This document shows positions 12,295 to 23,812 of a stretch of 64,000 nucleotides of DNA, piece by piece (within the stretch, counting starts at the first letter, position 1; each line of letters opens with the position of its first letter). A program made the position numbers and the translations under genes. The notes beneath the pieces are model-generated. The model worked only from the letters and a program-made list of their open reading frames with translations. It was not told the origin of the DNA and did not search any database. Source of the DNA: Melampsora larici-populina 98AG31 (lineage: Eukaryota > Basidiomycota > Pucciniomycetes > Pucciniales > Melampsoraceae); NCBI RefSeq assembly GCF_000204055.1, contig NW_006768777.1, forward strand, positions 234,936 through 298,935, read 5' to 3'.

Positions 12295-14900
12295 TGAGCC
12301 CCGCACGCTTCACTGAGCTCGATGAAGTGGGCGCACCCAGGCCGATTGAGTAACTAGCAAATGGTCTCCTGTCCATGGTATTTTTAGGGTCTCGATTTCA
12401 TTCGATGCCTCAAAGTCATTCGCCAAGCTCTCCACAGCCCCCTTTAAGCGGACAATGTTCTCCGTTTGCATGGCCGGTCTTAATCCAAAAGGTTTCATAC
12501 CAAGTTTTCAATTGGTTCTACTCCGTGACTGGAAAGGTGTTTCCTGCGACCTGTTTTACTTCTGCCTTATGATAGTTCATCTCGTTTTCATGTGTTTGAC
12601 TCACCAGATTCTGGTTGATTATCTATTTAGATAAGAAGATGGTCAGAGTAAAGAATGTTATCGTTTACTCCGTATTCTCAAAGGGTTTTCCAGCTCTCAA
12701 TCGCGAATCTTCATCTTAATCGCGGTCCTTCGAGCAATTTGTCACATTCCTAGAAAGCTCAAAGAATTATACAAAACATATTCCTTGAGCATTTCACCCC
12801 CCATTGCAAGATCGAAATGGATCAAGTCAGTATGAAGAGATTCAATAAGACTGTTGATGAGTTGGGTAATATCAGCACTGAAAATGGTACCTGTCCACCG
12901 TATGAAGAAAGAGAAGAAGGAAACACCCTTCCATCACATGATGGTGGATTTCAGGCTTGGAGGTTTTTATTCATTGCATTTATGATCGAAGGTGCCGTAT
13001 TTGGTATATAATGATTTCTTTTAAAATGCCTCTATAGAAAGAAGGACAAAATAAACGTCTCTGAGTGCTCTCAAATTTTAATTTGATTTGAAAGGTCCAC
13101 CAATCTCTTTTGGTGTGTTTCTGGACTACCCTCCTTATTCGGACATGAACAAGTCGTTAGCGGCCTTCATAGGTATGTCTTCAAGATTGATAGTATAACT
13201 CATTTTATCTCCCCTGAGCTTCACTCATTTCCTGATCTATTGGATAAATGACTGAATTCGGCGGTATCGGACGTACAGGGACTTTGTGTAGTGGTATCCT
13301 TTATTGCTTTGGAGCAGTCCTAACCCCATTAATGGACAAGCACCCATGGATCACCAAATGGGGACCGACACTAGGTACCATAATTTGTTCAGCGTCTTGT
13401 TTGGCTGCAGGATACTCAAGCAAGGTAGGAAAACTACATGATCTGATAATCCGGTAAACACCCTTGGCTGACAGCATGATATGCCGAATGTTTACGTATT
13501 TAATAGCCTTGGCAACTTATATTGTCACAAGGCTTGATGTACGGATTTGGGGGCTGTGAGTCTATAACAACTCTTCATACCTGGTCGTCAGTCAGTGTAC
13601 TTCAAAACAAAAGCTGAAACAATCATCTATTATTCTGGTTGTTTTGATTGCATTCAATTTCTAGCATTACTCTAGTAAGTAGCAACATGCTATTCTAAAC
13701 CTAGCAGACTTTGTTAATGAATATATTTTTCTGTTAGCTATCCAGGTTTTGCCTTTTTGGCGGAATGGTGGGTCGAAAGACGAGGTTTCGCTGGAAGTGT
13801 CATGTTCTCGGGCAAGGATCCCAACTCATTTCAAGAGTGAAAACATGATGCTGACATCAAAAACTTTACTAATCAAATTTGCACAGGAGCTTCTGCATTT
13901 GGTCTCGTATACCCACCAGTATTGGAATGGTCTTTGAAGAAATACGGAAGTGCTATCACATATAGAGCATTCGCAGTATTTTGGCTTGTTGTAATTTTAC
14001 CAATGATCCCATTCTTTCAGTAAGATAAAAGTCCTTACAATTTTTGTGGTGGTTGTTGACCCCTTCTGTTTTGCTACATTTTGCCTTAATCAGTGGTAGA
14101 CTACCAATGGCTCACAGGAGAAATCCTCAAAACCTATTTATGTCTCGTTATCTCAAAAGACCACTTTTTTGGGCTTTCATGTTGGTGACCCTTATTCAAA
14201 GCCTGTGAGTATCTTCATTCTCTTTAGTATTGAGGTCCAATTCTTTTACATAGATTGAGAAGAAAACTTGAAATTTCATATTTATAGGGCTTTCTTTGTA
14301 CCATCATTATATATGCCAGCCTACGCAACTATCAAAGGACTTCCAGGAGGAATGGTTTTAGCTCTATACTCAGGTGCAAGTATATTTGGGCAGTTACTAG
14401 TTGGCACTATCAGTGACCACTTCGACAGCAGCTGGTTAATTGGTATCACCTCGATGTGTAGTGGTATCAGTATACTGGGTTTATGGGGCCACTGTAACGG
14501 TTTTCCAATGCTTGCCAGCTTTGCCGTCATCTGTGCGTGTGTTTCTTTTCCATTCATTTCACAGGATTCATAGAGCTTAAACTCAAAGTTCCCTCTCTTC
14601 GGGGTTGAAAAAATCAGATGGTCTAAGTGCTGGAGGATTCTCGTGTCTTTGGCAGCGTTTTGCAATGCTTGTAGCTCCCTCAGAACCAAAGGCTGGTAAC
14701 CTAATTTCATTCTTTGCAACTTCACGTGGGATCGCGAACGTCTTAACCGGACCGATTGCGGGAGCCTTGGTACAAAACAGTTCATCAGCGGTACAAGGTT
14801 ATCAAACCTTGGTATATTATAGTGGAACGCTGATGTTAATATCTTCTATTGGAGTTGGTATCAGAGTATTATACACCACCAAGGAAAATTTGTAGTCCTT
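12295..14900 (+). repeat. Tandem duplication unit 2 (transporter gene plus promoter)
   Basis: This is the second copy of the unit described at 9120-11510. Coding exons are highly similar, introns have diverged, and the upstream blocks are recognisable at about 12297, 12510 and 12640. Confidence 0.75.
12817..14895 (+). CDS. Monocarboxylate-transporter-like MFS protein, copy 2 (436 aa)
   Basis: This paralogue of the gene at 9491 belongs to the same MCT-like family with the same 12-helix pattern and motifs (GGFQAWRFLFIAFMIEGAVFG, FAFLAEWWVERRGFAG, YMPAYATIKGLPGG). The ten exons are 12817-13003, 13095-13172, 13279-13424, 13507-13555, 13665-13674, 13738-13811, 13887-14019, 14094-14204, 14288-14532 and 14618-14895, totalling 1,311 nt. 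All exon lengths equal those of copy 1 except exon 1, which has nine extra bases (an EEREEG-like insertion before the first helix). Intron 6 (13812-13886) begins with GC rather than GT. The gene looks functional. hAT-2 is inserted about 160 bases past its stop. Confidence 0.9.
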
Positions 14901-15056
14901 CAGTTTTTTACAATGTTTTTTTGGATGGAAGAATTCACCTGGACCATCTGTTTTGTATTTTGGGTTATTGCTTATTGAAAGACTTTGTATATATAAAAAG
15001 TATATTTCAATCAAGTTGGAATGGGAAGATTTATTCACACAATAAACTGGTCCTGG

Positions 15057-15075
15057 CAGGAATGCAGAAGTGAGT
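15057..15075 (+). repeat. hAT-2 left terminal inverted repeat
   Basis: A 19-bp repeat, perfect inverted copy of 18985-19003, preceded by the GGTCCTGG duplication. Confidence 0.93.
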
Positions 15076-15558
15076 CTACTCAGACTCACTCACTCGGGCG
15101 CCCGCGCTTGGTACTCAAGTTGAGTACCGAAGTACAGATTTACACATAGAGTACAGATACTCCCACGGTAATTTTCGGCAGAGTACGCAAGGAGGATGGG
15201 ACTCATTATGGCCCGGTCGAAGAGTACTAACAAAGTGAGTTTACTCACCAAATGAGTAGACTCACTCGGATGTGTACTCACCGCGAGTACACTGCGAGTA
15301 CTCACATTTAAAAAAATTGCCAGTCCTCATTATAAATGTGGACTGTCAAGATAACTTTTGATCATTCATTGGCTCCACAGTTCAACCACCCTATGAGAGT
15401 CAAGAGCTTACAAGACTGGCGGTATTTGATAAGGTAAATAAAGAAATCATGAAATACAATTCGGAACAAATTGGTTCTTATGATGATCGGGGATATTTCA
15501 TGAAAGAGTTGAAGACAATTTCACCGATTTAAACAAAGCCAAAAGTGACACCCTTCTT

Positions 15559-18230
15559 TCAACCCATGGCATCAACTTCAACTGTAGCCTGGTCATTGCC
15601 GAGCCAATGACGGAGAAGGACAAGGTGACAGATGGTATCGGTGTAAAGTCGGCCTCGCGATGGCACGGCAATGTTTCCTGAGATTGAGAAAACCCGTTCA
15701 ACCGAGGCCGCTGCTGCGGCTATGGTGAGATGTTGGAGGGCAATCCGGGCTAACACCGGCAGGGCGCCGGTGGTTGACATACGCTACACAGAGTGAACAA
15801 AATCATGTCAGTTGTTGATTTGATGCCAAAAATAAATCAAAATCGAGCTCCTAACACTTACAGTCCAAAATTGGCCAATCGTTTCGCCAGGCAGGACTGG
15901 ATCTTCCCGAAGGAAGTATCGGTCAAGTTCGTCGAGTGACCGAGTGGCGTTGGTGGACGACGGAATGGCAGTGGTGCCCAAAATCGAGTAGATCTCGTCC
16001 AAGTTGTCGAGTTCAGGGTCATGTTCAGCAGGAGGGGTCGATTGTTGAGAAGAGCTAGGTGTTTCTTTGGGTTTCCAAAGGTTATACTCATCACGCAGCT
16101 GTTTCTTGGCTGAGGTGGCCACCCCGTCACGATCAATGTGGCCTTCAAAAATCTTGTCCCTAAAACGTGGATCAAGCAGAGTAGACACCAAAGTTTGGGC
16201 ATTGCCCTCTTCACGAGCCAAATACTTGATGAGCTTCAACTCAGCGCGACGGCAAGCCATCCCCCAATTGCCAAGCACTTGCATATGCTTACGCAACACC
16301 TTTTGAATTGCCCAGAGCACCGGTAGGACCTTGTGTTTTGTGGGATCGTTGGATTGAAAGATTTGTGTCGCACGTTCAAACATCTCAAGCACTGGAAGCA
16401 AGTATTCAATAGTTGACCAATCGGTTTTCGAGATGGCCAATTTTTTTCGTTTTGGGTCATTGGTGTAGAGAGTCAGCAATTTTTTGAGAAGCAAAGACCG
16501 TTGTACCTGTTAAGACACGCATTGGTGTTAGCGCATGAGTATGAAGAGATTTCGATCGATGAAGCCAATGTAAAAACACTCACTACATAATAGAAGTAGT
16601 TCCACCGGGTGGGAGGGCAGCTCATAGGGAGAAGTTCCGGGTCATTTACGCTTTCTCGGATCTTGATGAAGGCCTCGAGTTCTTGAGGACTCTTGCGGAT
16701 GTGAGTATCCAAAGCTCTAATCCGGCTTACGACAGTCGACTTCTTACGGGTGGAAGGTTCCACGGTGGGTGATTCCTCAGGCTGGGTTTGAGTTGCTTCG
16801 GTTTCGACTGACTCTTGCGCTGCCTCCATGTCATAGGTTGCTTGGACAATGTCGAAATCGTTTTGGGTTGGGTCGAGTTCTTCTGACTGAGAGTCGAGGT
16901 CCATCAGGATAGGTTCTTCCGGTTCGAAAGCTTGTCGGGGTTCGGCCATTCCAGAGTCCTCGTAAGCAGCGATATTGGCATCAGTCAACTCGCCCATCCC
17001 ATCGAGGAAATCTTTGGCGACTAGGTTGATTACATGGCACATGCACCCATGAAACCGGGATGCAAAAGGCCAGCTAGTCCCCAACTCGGCGTATCAATCG
17101 CTCAAGTAACGCACCATGGAGCGGTTGGAGGAAGCGTTGTCACCGGTAACTGAGTAATGTTTCTGAACCGCTCCCACGTGTTCAAGAGCATTCCAATAGA
17201 CTTGAGCCAAATTTTCGCCGGTATGTTTGCCTTGCAGGGTCTGAAACAAAAGGAAAAGCAAGCAAAACACAGTTGAGTAAGATCAAGAGGTGAAATCGGG
17301 AAAAACCATAAACGCAAGAGACATAAAGACAGTTACTGACCTTGAATGCAAGTAGCCGTCGGCAAAACTTGCCCTGAGAGTTAAAGAAGAATCCGTTAAT
17401 TGCCATGTATGTGTGAGAAAAATCCGCGCTCGTCCAGCAGTCGGTGGCCGTGGAAATAGATCCAGGCACATGAGAGATCTCTTCGATAAGTTGTTTTTCC
17501 AGTTCGTAGAATAAGGCTTCCAAATCTGCCTTGAGAGTCATTCGACCAGGCCATGGGAAGGACGGGCAGATCACCCGTAAAGCTTTCTCCATCAAAACAC
17601 CCTCAAAGACCGAGAAAGGAAGGTTTTTGGATATTACCGCGCCAATAAGAATTGTAAAATAAAATTTAAACATCATTAGTCAGTGACAAATCCGGGTGAT
17701 CAGATGGGACAAGGTGGTTGAATACTTACGGGCAGTGAAGACAGTAGTAGACCTTGGCTTCATCACCTTTGCCACTTCCATTGGCGGGTCCAGGAGCCGC
17801 CTCCGGTTCCTATAATTGGGTTATATGTCAATGTCAATGCTAAACATTGATAAACAAGGATTTCGGACTCAAAAATAGAAGGACTTGCATCATAATACAA
17901 GTAGACATCGGACCGGTGGGGATTCGACCTCACAGGGGAGTCATCAACATAGACCTTTTGGTCGGTGGCCTCGCGCGTCACGAGATGTCCAGGTCCATAC
18001 TGATGGGCTTGCCCATGGTTTGTAGCCAAAATGACGCCTGAGGCTCCACCCACAGCTCGAGAGGTGGTGGACGCTCGAGGTGCCAAAGTGCCATTCGAAG
18101 TTTCACGGGACAAAGTCGTAAGACGAGCACTAGAGGTATTGCGAGGAGTTGGAGCTGCTGCGGTTCCCACACGGGCGTAGGGAGATCGCACTGCTGGAGG
18201 AGTTTGGGGTGTAATTCTAGGTCTAGGCAT
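15559..18230 (-). pseudogene. hAT-2 transposase, in-frame TGA and incomplete BED finger
   Basis: From the ATG at 18230 (MPRPRITPQTPP) come a low-complexity N terminus, then VYYCLHC (the Cys pair of a BED finger, about 17735), LPFSVFEG, the acidic motif ATDCWTSADFSHTYMAING, TLQGKHTGENLAQVYWNAL, TGDNASSNRSM, HGCMCHVINLVAKDF, RWNYFYYV, LDPRFRDKIF and the dimerisation region AAAAASVERVFSISGN (about 15700). Introns lie near 17245-17340, 16503-16590 and 15782-15860. There are two defects. An in-frame TGA sits at 17094-17096 between RYLSD and YAELG (CGA-to-TGA fits). The His half of the BED finger also does not follow the Cys pair, as if about a hundred codons were lost or hidden between 17735 and 17650. 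Confidence 0.8.
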
Positions 18231-18984
18231 GGTGTGTTTGAGAAAGTGTGACGGGCTAGTTTTGAAAGAAAGGGAAGATAGAAAGGTAACAGGGATAGAT
18301 ATAAATCTAGGTCAGAAGTCAGAGATCGATGGATAGAAAGACTTGAGGGGGAGATGGAAAAGGAAGACAACATATATAATATAGAAATGTTGCTGCTCAC
18401 CAAAGGTCCAATTCCCATTCAAGATCTCCAATATTCATTATATCGGAGTTGACCCACGAAAGCGCTGGTAGCCATAACTCAATGTGGCGAAATGCCAATT
18501 GCTGAGCCATTGGCTAATACCTCAATCGTAGGATTGTTTGGCGATTAATTGGCCAGCCACCGTTAGATCGAGCGTGGTCCACAGTTGAAATTGATTGATG
18601 GATTGGGTGTGAGGAGAGGATTGGGTGTCGAATGGCTGAATGAAAGCTGAAAGGGAAAGATATAGTGCTTGAAGGTGGTCATCAATCGTAAGCCAACGAT
18701 ATCTTAGGGCGCCGAAGGATATCCTACCGTAGTTGACTTGTCGTGACCTTGTTTGGATGAGTATATAAGTGAGTATACTCATCCAAATATTGTGGGCGCT
18801 GAAAGAGGGCTAGTGAGTCAAGGGCGCGGGGACAGGGCACATTTGAGTATTGTGTAATCATGTTACACTTACATGTGAGTATTCTGATACTGAGACAACT
18901 CAGTTGGTGCCCATCGAGAGCACCAACTTACTCACCCACGGGGCCAAAACCCGTACAGAGTGAGTATGAGTTGAGTATACTCAT

Positions 18985-19003
18985 ACTCACTTCTGCATTC
19001 CTG
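18985..19003 (-). repeat. hAT-2 right terminal inverted repeat
   Basis: A 19-bp repeat, perfect inverted copy of 15057-15075, followed by the GGTCCTGG duplication. Confidence 0.93.
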
Positions 19004-19024
19004 GGTCCTGGTCATTTTACAGAT

Positions 19025-21400
19025 CTAGTGAAAGATTCTAATGTCTAAAAGTGGATTATGATACACATTACCTGAAACATTATGAAACATATTATACATG
19101 ACTTGGAAAGATAACACAACACAATCTTCCAGTATCATAGCATTATTACAGAAGTTTTCCAAAAGAGGAATGTTTGGGGGTGATATAACAATTTGGAAAC
19201 AGTTGCAACCAACATCCAAGAGAGAACATAATGAAGGTGCAAAGCATTTGTTTAGAAATTTCACAAGTTTTTTGTGAATCACGGACTTAAAAGAAGTTAA
19301 CATCAAAGTAAGAAGTCAAGTGATGGTTGTACTTTGGAAGAGCCTTCCAGATGTGAGCAAAAGGAATGCACATGATTTGTAAATTGTCAAATGAGTAAGA
19401 CTTGTGATCCAACAATTGACCAAAATCATTACTTCCTTCTGCAAATGTTTTATGTGCCTTGTTTATCTCAGAAATGATACCCGCAAAAGTCAAGAAATAA
19501 TTGAATGATGGAAGTTCAGGGAGGGACAATTGAAGTGAGTTGTTTGGTACCTCTGGCTTTGGAGGGAAAAACATGGGCAGGGGAGCAAATGGATTGCCGG
19601 CAACAGGGGGGGAGATTGGCTAAAGGTAGATGTTGACTGTATTAGTTATGGTGAATAACTGTTGCCATACCAGTGGACGTAGCAGTTGGAATAGGGGGGC
19701 TCAAACCAAGCAGTTTGCTCTTCTCCAACCCAGGATTGCCAAACAGGGACCACCAAAACTCAAGCTGTTGGCTAGGCAGATTGTTGTCATCAACCCCACA
19801 TAGCCCATCAGCTCATGAGAAAACATACAAGGTCTGAATCATCCTTGCACAGAAAATGTAGACAATGGTATGAACCTGGTAGAGAAATGAATATCAAACC
19901 AGAAACTTGCCCAATCATTTGCCCAAGTGCATATGCAATGGCTATTGAGCCAGATGATTTCATCAGGATCCTTTGGATTTGACACCAAGATGATGTTTTT
20001 TCAATGCTTGAAGTCTCTGGCAAAGTGTACCATTGGTGTGCAGATATTTTGTTTTGAAACAACTTGAGATTGCAGACTCCAAATGGAAAACATCAGTTGA
20101 GGTGTGTTTTCTAAGAAAGTTCGGAGCTGGGTAGTAAGAAACTGGCAAAATGGGTACTTCCACCCTGAGAGCCTGCATTTGATGTCTCACCATTGTATTT
20201 TTCCAAAGGATTGTTTGGAGCAGGAGCAGCCCAATTGCACTTGTTCTCCAAAAATAAAGTGGTGCTTTCAGTAACTTTGGGGTTTTCATGGTGGATGTTT
20301 GAACCCATGGAGTTTGAGGCAGGAACCGGCTGAGTTGCCTCTGTAAATTCTTTGAAAGATATCTGATCCTCAATTACCTTCTTGCTGGCTTTATGTTTAC
20401 AAGGTCTATTGATGAAACCCTGAATATCAATGCTTTGGGTATACTACTAAGCCTTGCTAATCAATTTGGATACACAGGGCAGTTTCTTGTTGCAAGCTTG
20501 GCAAACTTCAAGTTTGAAGGCAACAAATCACGGGGGTAAATCAGAAGCTCAAATAGAGGTGAGCATAGGAATATTTCCTGATATCTCAAAAAATGCTCAC
20601 ATTTCCATGTTGGTGGAAGCAAACAAAGAATTAAGAAAAGAAATTGGAGAGACAATGGTTTGAGTAAATTAGTGAGAGAATGAAGACAAACAATGGAGCA
20701 TGTGAAAGCTTCCTGTTGAACATACTTCAAGTTATCATTGAAAAGGACATGAGTTTTTTTGCTGTTATTGACAATATTTGGCTTCTGGGAGGGGGAATTG
20801 GGTTGGGAGGCCACCATTTTGAGTGATTCTAGCAATTGACTGACCTGTGGTGGAAGAGACAATTTCTTAGGTTTGCATGCCAGAAGAGGTCTTCAAATGA
20901 ATGGTTGACCAAACATTGGAAGACCAACCACTGTTTCAATGTTTGGTGTAGGGTTCAGATCCTTGTTGGTGCTGCCCAGTAGCTTAGTGTTGATATGGTG
21001 GTGCATATGATTGTAGCCCTTGTGGGTGATTGAAAAGTGCTTGCAAACACCCACAAACAATCTGTTATGGTTGTCCTGCTGCTCTGTTGTCTGAGGAATG
21101 AGGGTCTACAGGCTCCTAATTCATTTGTTACTTAGATTGTTGAATGAGGAAAGAAAGCATACAACTGAGGTATACAAAAGTGAGTACAAGAAATTAATTT
21201 GTGTGTATTAGAAGCAGACCTAAAAGCTTCAAATGCAATCTCAAGGAAAAACCAAACCCATCTCCTAAAGGGCCCCATTCCTTGTTTCAATGAATCTTTT
21301 GTACAATCAGTCCTGTTGATTTCTTTTTGAGTAAGAATTAGATATTTGGTTTCCATATCTGACTGAATCAACTCTAAATCTTCTAATATATTTGTTTGAT
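19025..21400 (-). other. Unidentified minus-strand reading frames (gene or pseudogene)
   Basis: Several minus-strand frames look coding-like: about 20880-21110 (LFVGVCKHFSITHKGYNHMH), 20461-20862, 20111-20373, 19808-20062, 19287-19574 (contains LPELPSFNYFLTFAG) and 19025-19306. They are in different frames separated by stops and possible introns. I recognise no family and could not build one open model. This may be a degraded lineage-specific gene or part of an old transposon. It starts directly after hAT-2, so hAT-2 may have inserted beside its 3' end. Confidence 0.3.
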
Positions 21401-22074
21401 ATTCTTTGGATTATGAAGTATGGTGGTGTATAGATTTATGGAGACACAAGAAACCTGTCAGTTGAGAAAAATCGGATATGATTTATCCATATCAATGGAC
21501 TCTTAGCAGTGGTTCATCACCTCCTGCAATAATACTATGCAATTAAAGGGTTTTATACACTTAACCCTCATTTTGGGTGCTGGCAAAAACAGTGAGAAAA
21601 AAAATCTCATCCATTTTAAGGAATCATGCACTGAAAGAGAGACCAACCCAGAGAAAGTTTGACTGTAGTAATAGGGGGTTTCAAGTCAAAAAATTTATGG
21701 TATTTTGCAGTACAACAAGTTGAACAAGACTGCAAAATTTCATGTAAAATTCAAAAATTTGGGACACCTTTTTACAGGTATCCCAAATGTTGTTGACTGT
21801 ATATTTGTAGAAAAAAAACACACTGTAAAAACTTGAAAACTTGTCCATTTCATAAAATATTTCACAAAAATATCCTGATTTGAAACCCCCTAGATGTTAG
21901 ACTGACAGTATATACATATATGTATACCAAAATTTTGATCCATGAAACTTGTTCATCCATTTAATCATCAAGAAAACCATTCAAAAAGATTTTTACATTT
22001 AAAAGAAGGTTAAAAATAGTTGAGATTATAAATAATTTTTTTTTGGTTGATAAAGGAAATAGATAAACACTTCA
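21401..22074. other. AT-rich spacer containing a small MITE
   Basis: No gene is visible. Its only structure is the TA-flanked inverted-repeat element at 21674-21890. Confidence 0.45.
21674..21890. mobile_element. MITE with GGGGGTTTCAARTCA ends, TA duplication
   Basis: The left end GGGGGTTTCAAGTCA and the right end complement GGGGGTTTCAAATCA match at 14 of 15 bases, and each is flanked by TA (21672-21673 and 21891-21892). This fits a 217-bp Tc1/mariner-type non-autonomous element. No coding capacity. Confidence 0.6.
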
Positions 22075-22289
22075 GAGCGCGTTTGGTTAGCCCGGTTTCC
22101 TAGAAATCGGTTGCCAAGAGACGACTTTTCTACATGTAGAAAAGTCTTTTTTTTGAAAAAAGTCCTAATTTGACTTTTCAAAAGAAAGAGACAAAAAAGC
22201 TTGTGAAAAGCGTTTGTCTTGTTGACCATCAAGCATAAAATGATCAAAAAGTGCATGATTGGCGGTGGTACAAACAACCATCACCAATC

Positions 22290-23571
22290 ATGTCCGATTC
22301 ATCCAATTCGAACTCAACCAGATCCTCGACTTCGTTTCGAAGAAGTAAGCTTCTTAAGCTTGTTATCCAAGCTGGTAAAGACTTCCTACAGTCTTTATCG
22401 ACTCCCAAGATCCCATGTCGAACCTCGAAATTACGTGGAAATGAATATACAAAAGAAGTGATGGAGGGAAGCGACGTACGGTTTCGAGAAGTCTGTCGAA
22501 TGGACAAACTTGCTTTCAAGGGCTTGATGAAAGCCCTTGATGGCAAGCTTGTCAGCCATCGCAAGCGGAGTGTGCACTGGGAGGAAAGGGTCATGATATT
22601 CCTAGTAGTCATTGGCAATTCAGGATCAAATCGATTGGTTTCTGAACGCTTTCAACGATCCGGCGAAACCATCAGCAAGTACTTTAATCAGGTATTGAAC
22701 GCTATTGTGTCATTGGAATCGATCTATATTGTTCAGCCTACTGCAAATGAGATATGTCCAAAAGAAATACGGACGAACCCTCGAATGACGCCTTATTTCG
22801 ACAAGTGTGTGGGTGCTATCGATGGCACCCACATCCCCTGCATAGTTCCAGAAGATAGAAAAAGCGCACATCGCAACCGAAAAGGCAACTTGAGTCAAAA
22901 TGTCTTAGTCGGATGCTCGTTCAACATGCTATTCACCTTTGTGTATGCGGGCTTGGAAGGTTCACATGCCGATGCTCGTGTGCTTCACCAAGCTCTTGAA
23001 GAAGAGCGCTTTCTTATCCCAAAAGGTATGTTGGAATCGATCCAATTAATGGATTATTTTACTGATCAATGTCCCACTTTCAGATCACTTTTATGTCGCC
23101 GATGCCGGCTATGTGAATGTCCCAGGATTCCTCACTCCGTATCGCTCTGTTAGATACCACCTCAAAGAATGGAGACACTCCGGCCTCACACCACAGACAC
23201 CAAAAGAGCTTTACAATCACCGGCACTCGGCACTGCGAATTGTAATCAAACGTATCTTTGGTGTCACAAAGATGTGATTTCCGATCTTGGCTGTCATGCC
23301 ATCTTTTCCTTACAAGACTCAAGTAAAGATTGTGGTCGCCTGTTGTGTATTGCATAACATAATCCGAATTGAATCTGGAGAAGACGAGTTTTATGAGGAG
23401 TACGCTCTTAAAGAACGATTGGAGACAAGGCTTGCGGGTGATGACGACAAGCCTGATTGGGCTGAACCCAACGCTTGGGAACGCGCTCAAGCAAATGGCA
23501 TGCGGGACGATATTGCAGAACAGATGTATTTGGATTATTTTCATGCGCCTGCTGCTTGCAGACGAGTTTAA
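22290..23571 (+). pseudogene. Harbinger DDE transposase, one in-frame TGA, catalytic Glu lost
   Basis: This is a DDE_Tnp_4-type nuclease that would cut the Harbinger element. Exons 22290-23025 and 23084-23571 join in frame (408 codons). Motifs include FREVCRMDKLAFKGL (helical N-terminal region), CVGAIDGTHIPC with the first Asp, and HFYVADAGYVNVPGFLTPYR with the second Asp. The third catalytic region reads RIVIKRIFGVTK where the family normally has an IER-FG motif, so the expected Glu is Lys (AAA for GAA). A TGA at 23275-23277 interrupts the following KMxFPIL (CGA-to-TGA fits). The tail includes CCVLHNI and ends in a charged region. It is almost certainly inactive. The start is the first ATG (22290) of the Ser/Asn-rich N terminus. 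Confidence 0.85.
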
Positions 23572-23812
23572 ACTCTTTATCAATATGTCCTTTTTCAAAC
23601 TCATTCTTTGTATTGCGGTCAAAGAGTATGATACATTACATTTTTTGACTCAATTGTGAAAAACTTCTCATGATAATATGATACATTTTTTAGTACGATG
23701 GTTTGCTTTGAAGAATAAGATACATTTGATTAAGACAATAATTTTGAAATGAAAATACAAAGAGAAAGAAATGCAATGAAACTTTGAAGATTAGCTTTTT
23801 TTTAAATATATT

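Larger units (their letters stand above)
15057..19003 (-). mobile_element. hAT DNA transposon, hAT-2 (3,947 bp), perfect TSD
   Basis: The termini CAGGAATGCAGAAGTGAGT (15057-15075) and its exact complement (18985-19003) form 19-bp inverted repeats, flanked on both sides by the perfect 8-bp duplication GGTCCTGG (15049-15056 and 19004-19011). Both subterminal regions carry many GAGTAC/GAGTATAC-type motifs in both orientations, for example 15100-15310 and 18760-18985, as expected for hAT transposase binding sites. It carries one minus-strand transposase gene. The intact duplication suggests a fairly recent insertion. Confidence 0.95.

Noticed and set aside
14321..14785. Minus-strand 154-codon frame
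   Set aside because: Antisense of the conserved last exons of transporter copy 2.
17910..17945. GGGGATTCGACCTC resembling a tRNA T-arm
   Set aside because: No matching acceptor or anticodon arms, and it lies inside the hAT-2 transposase coding region. No tRNA gene is supported anywhere in the window.
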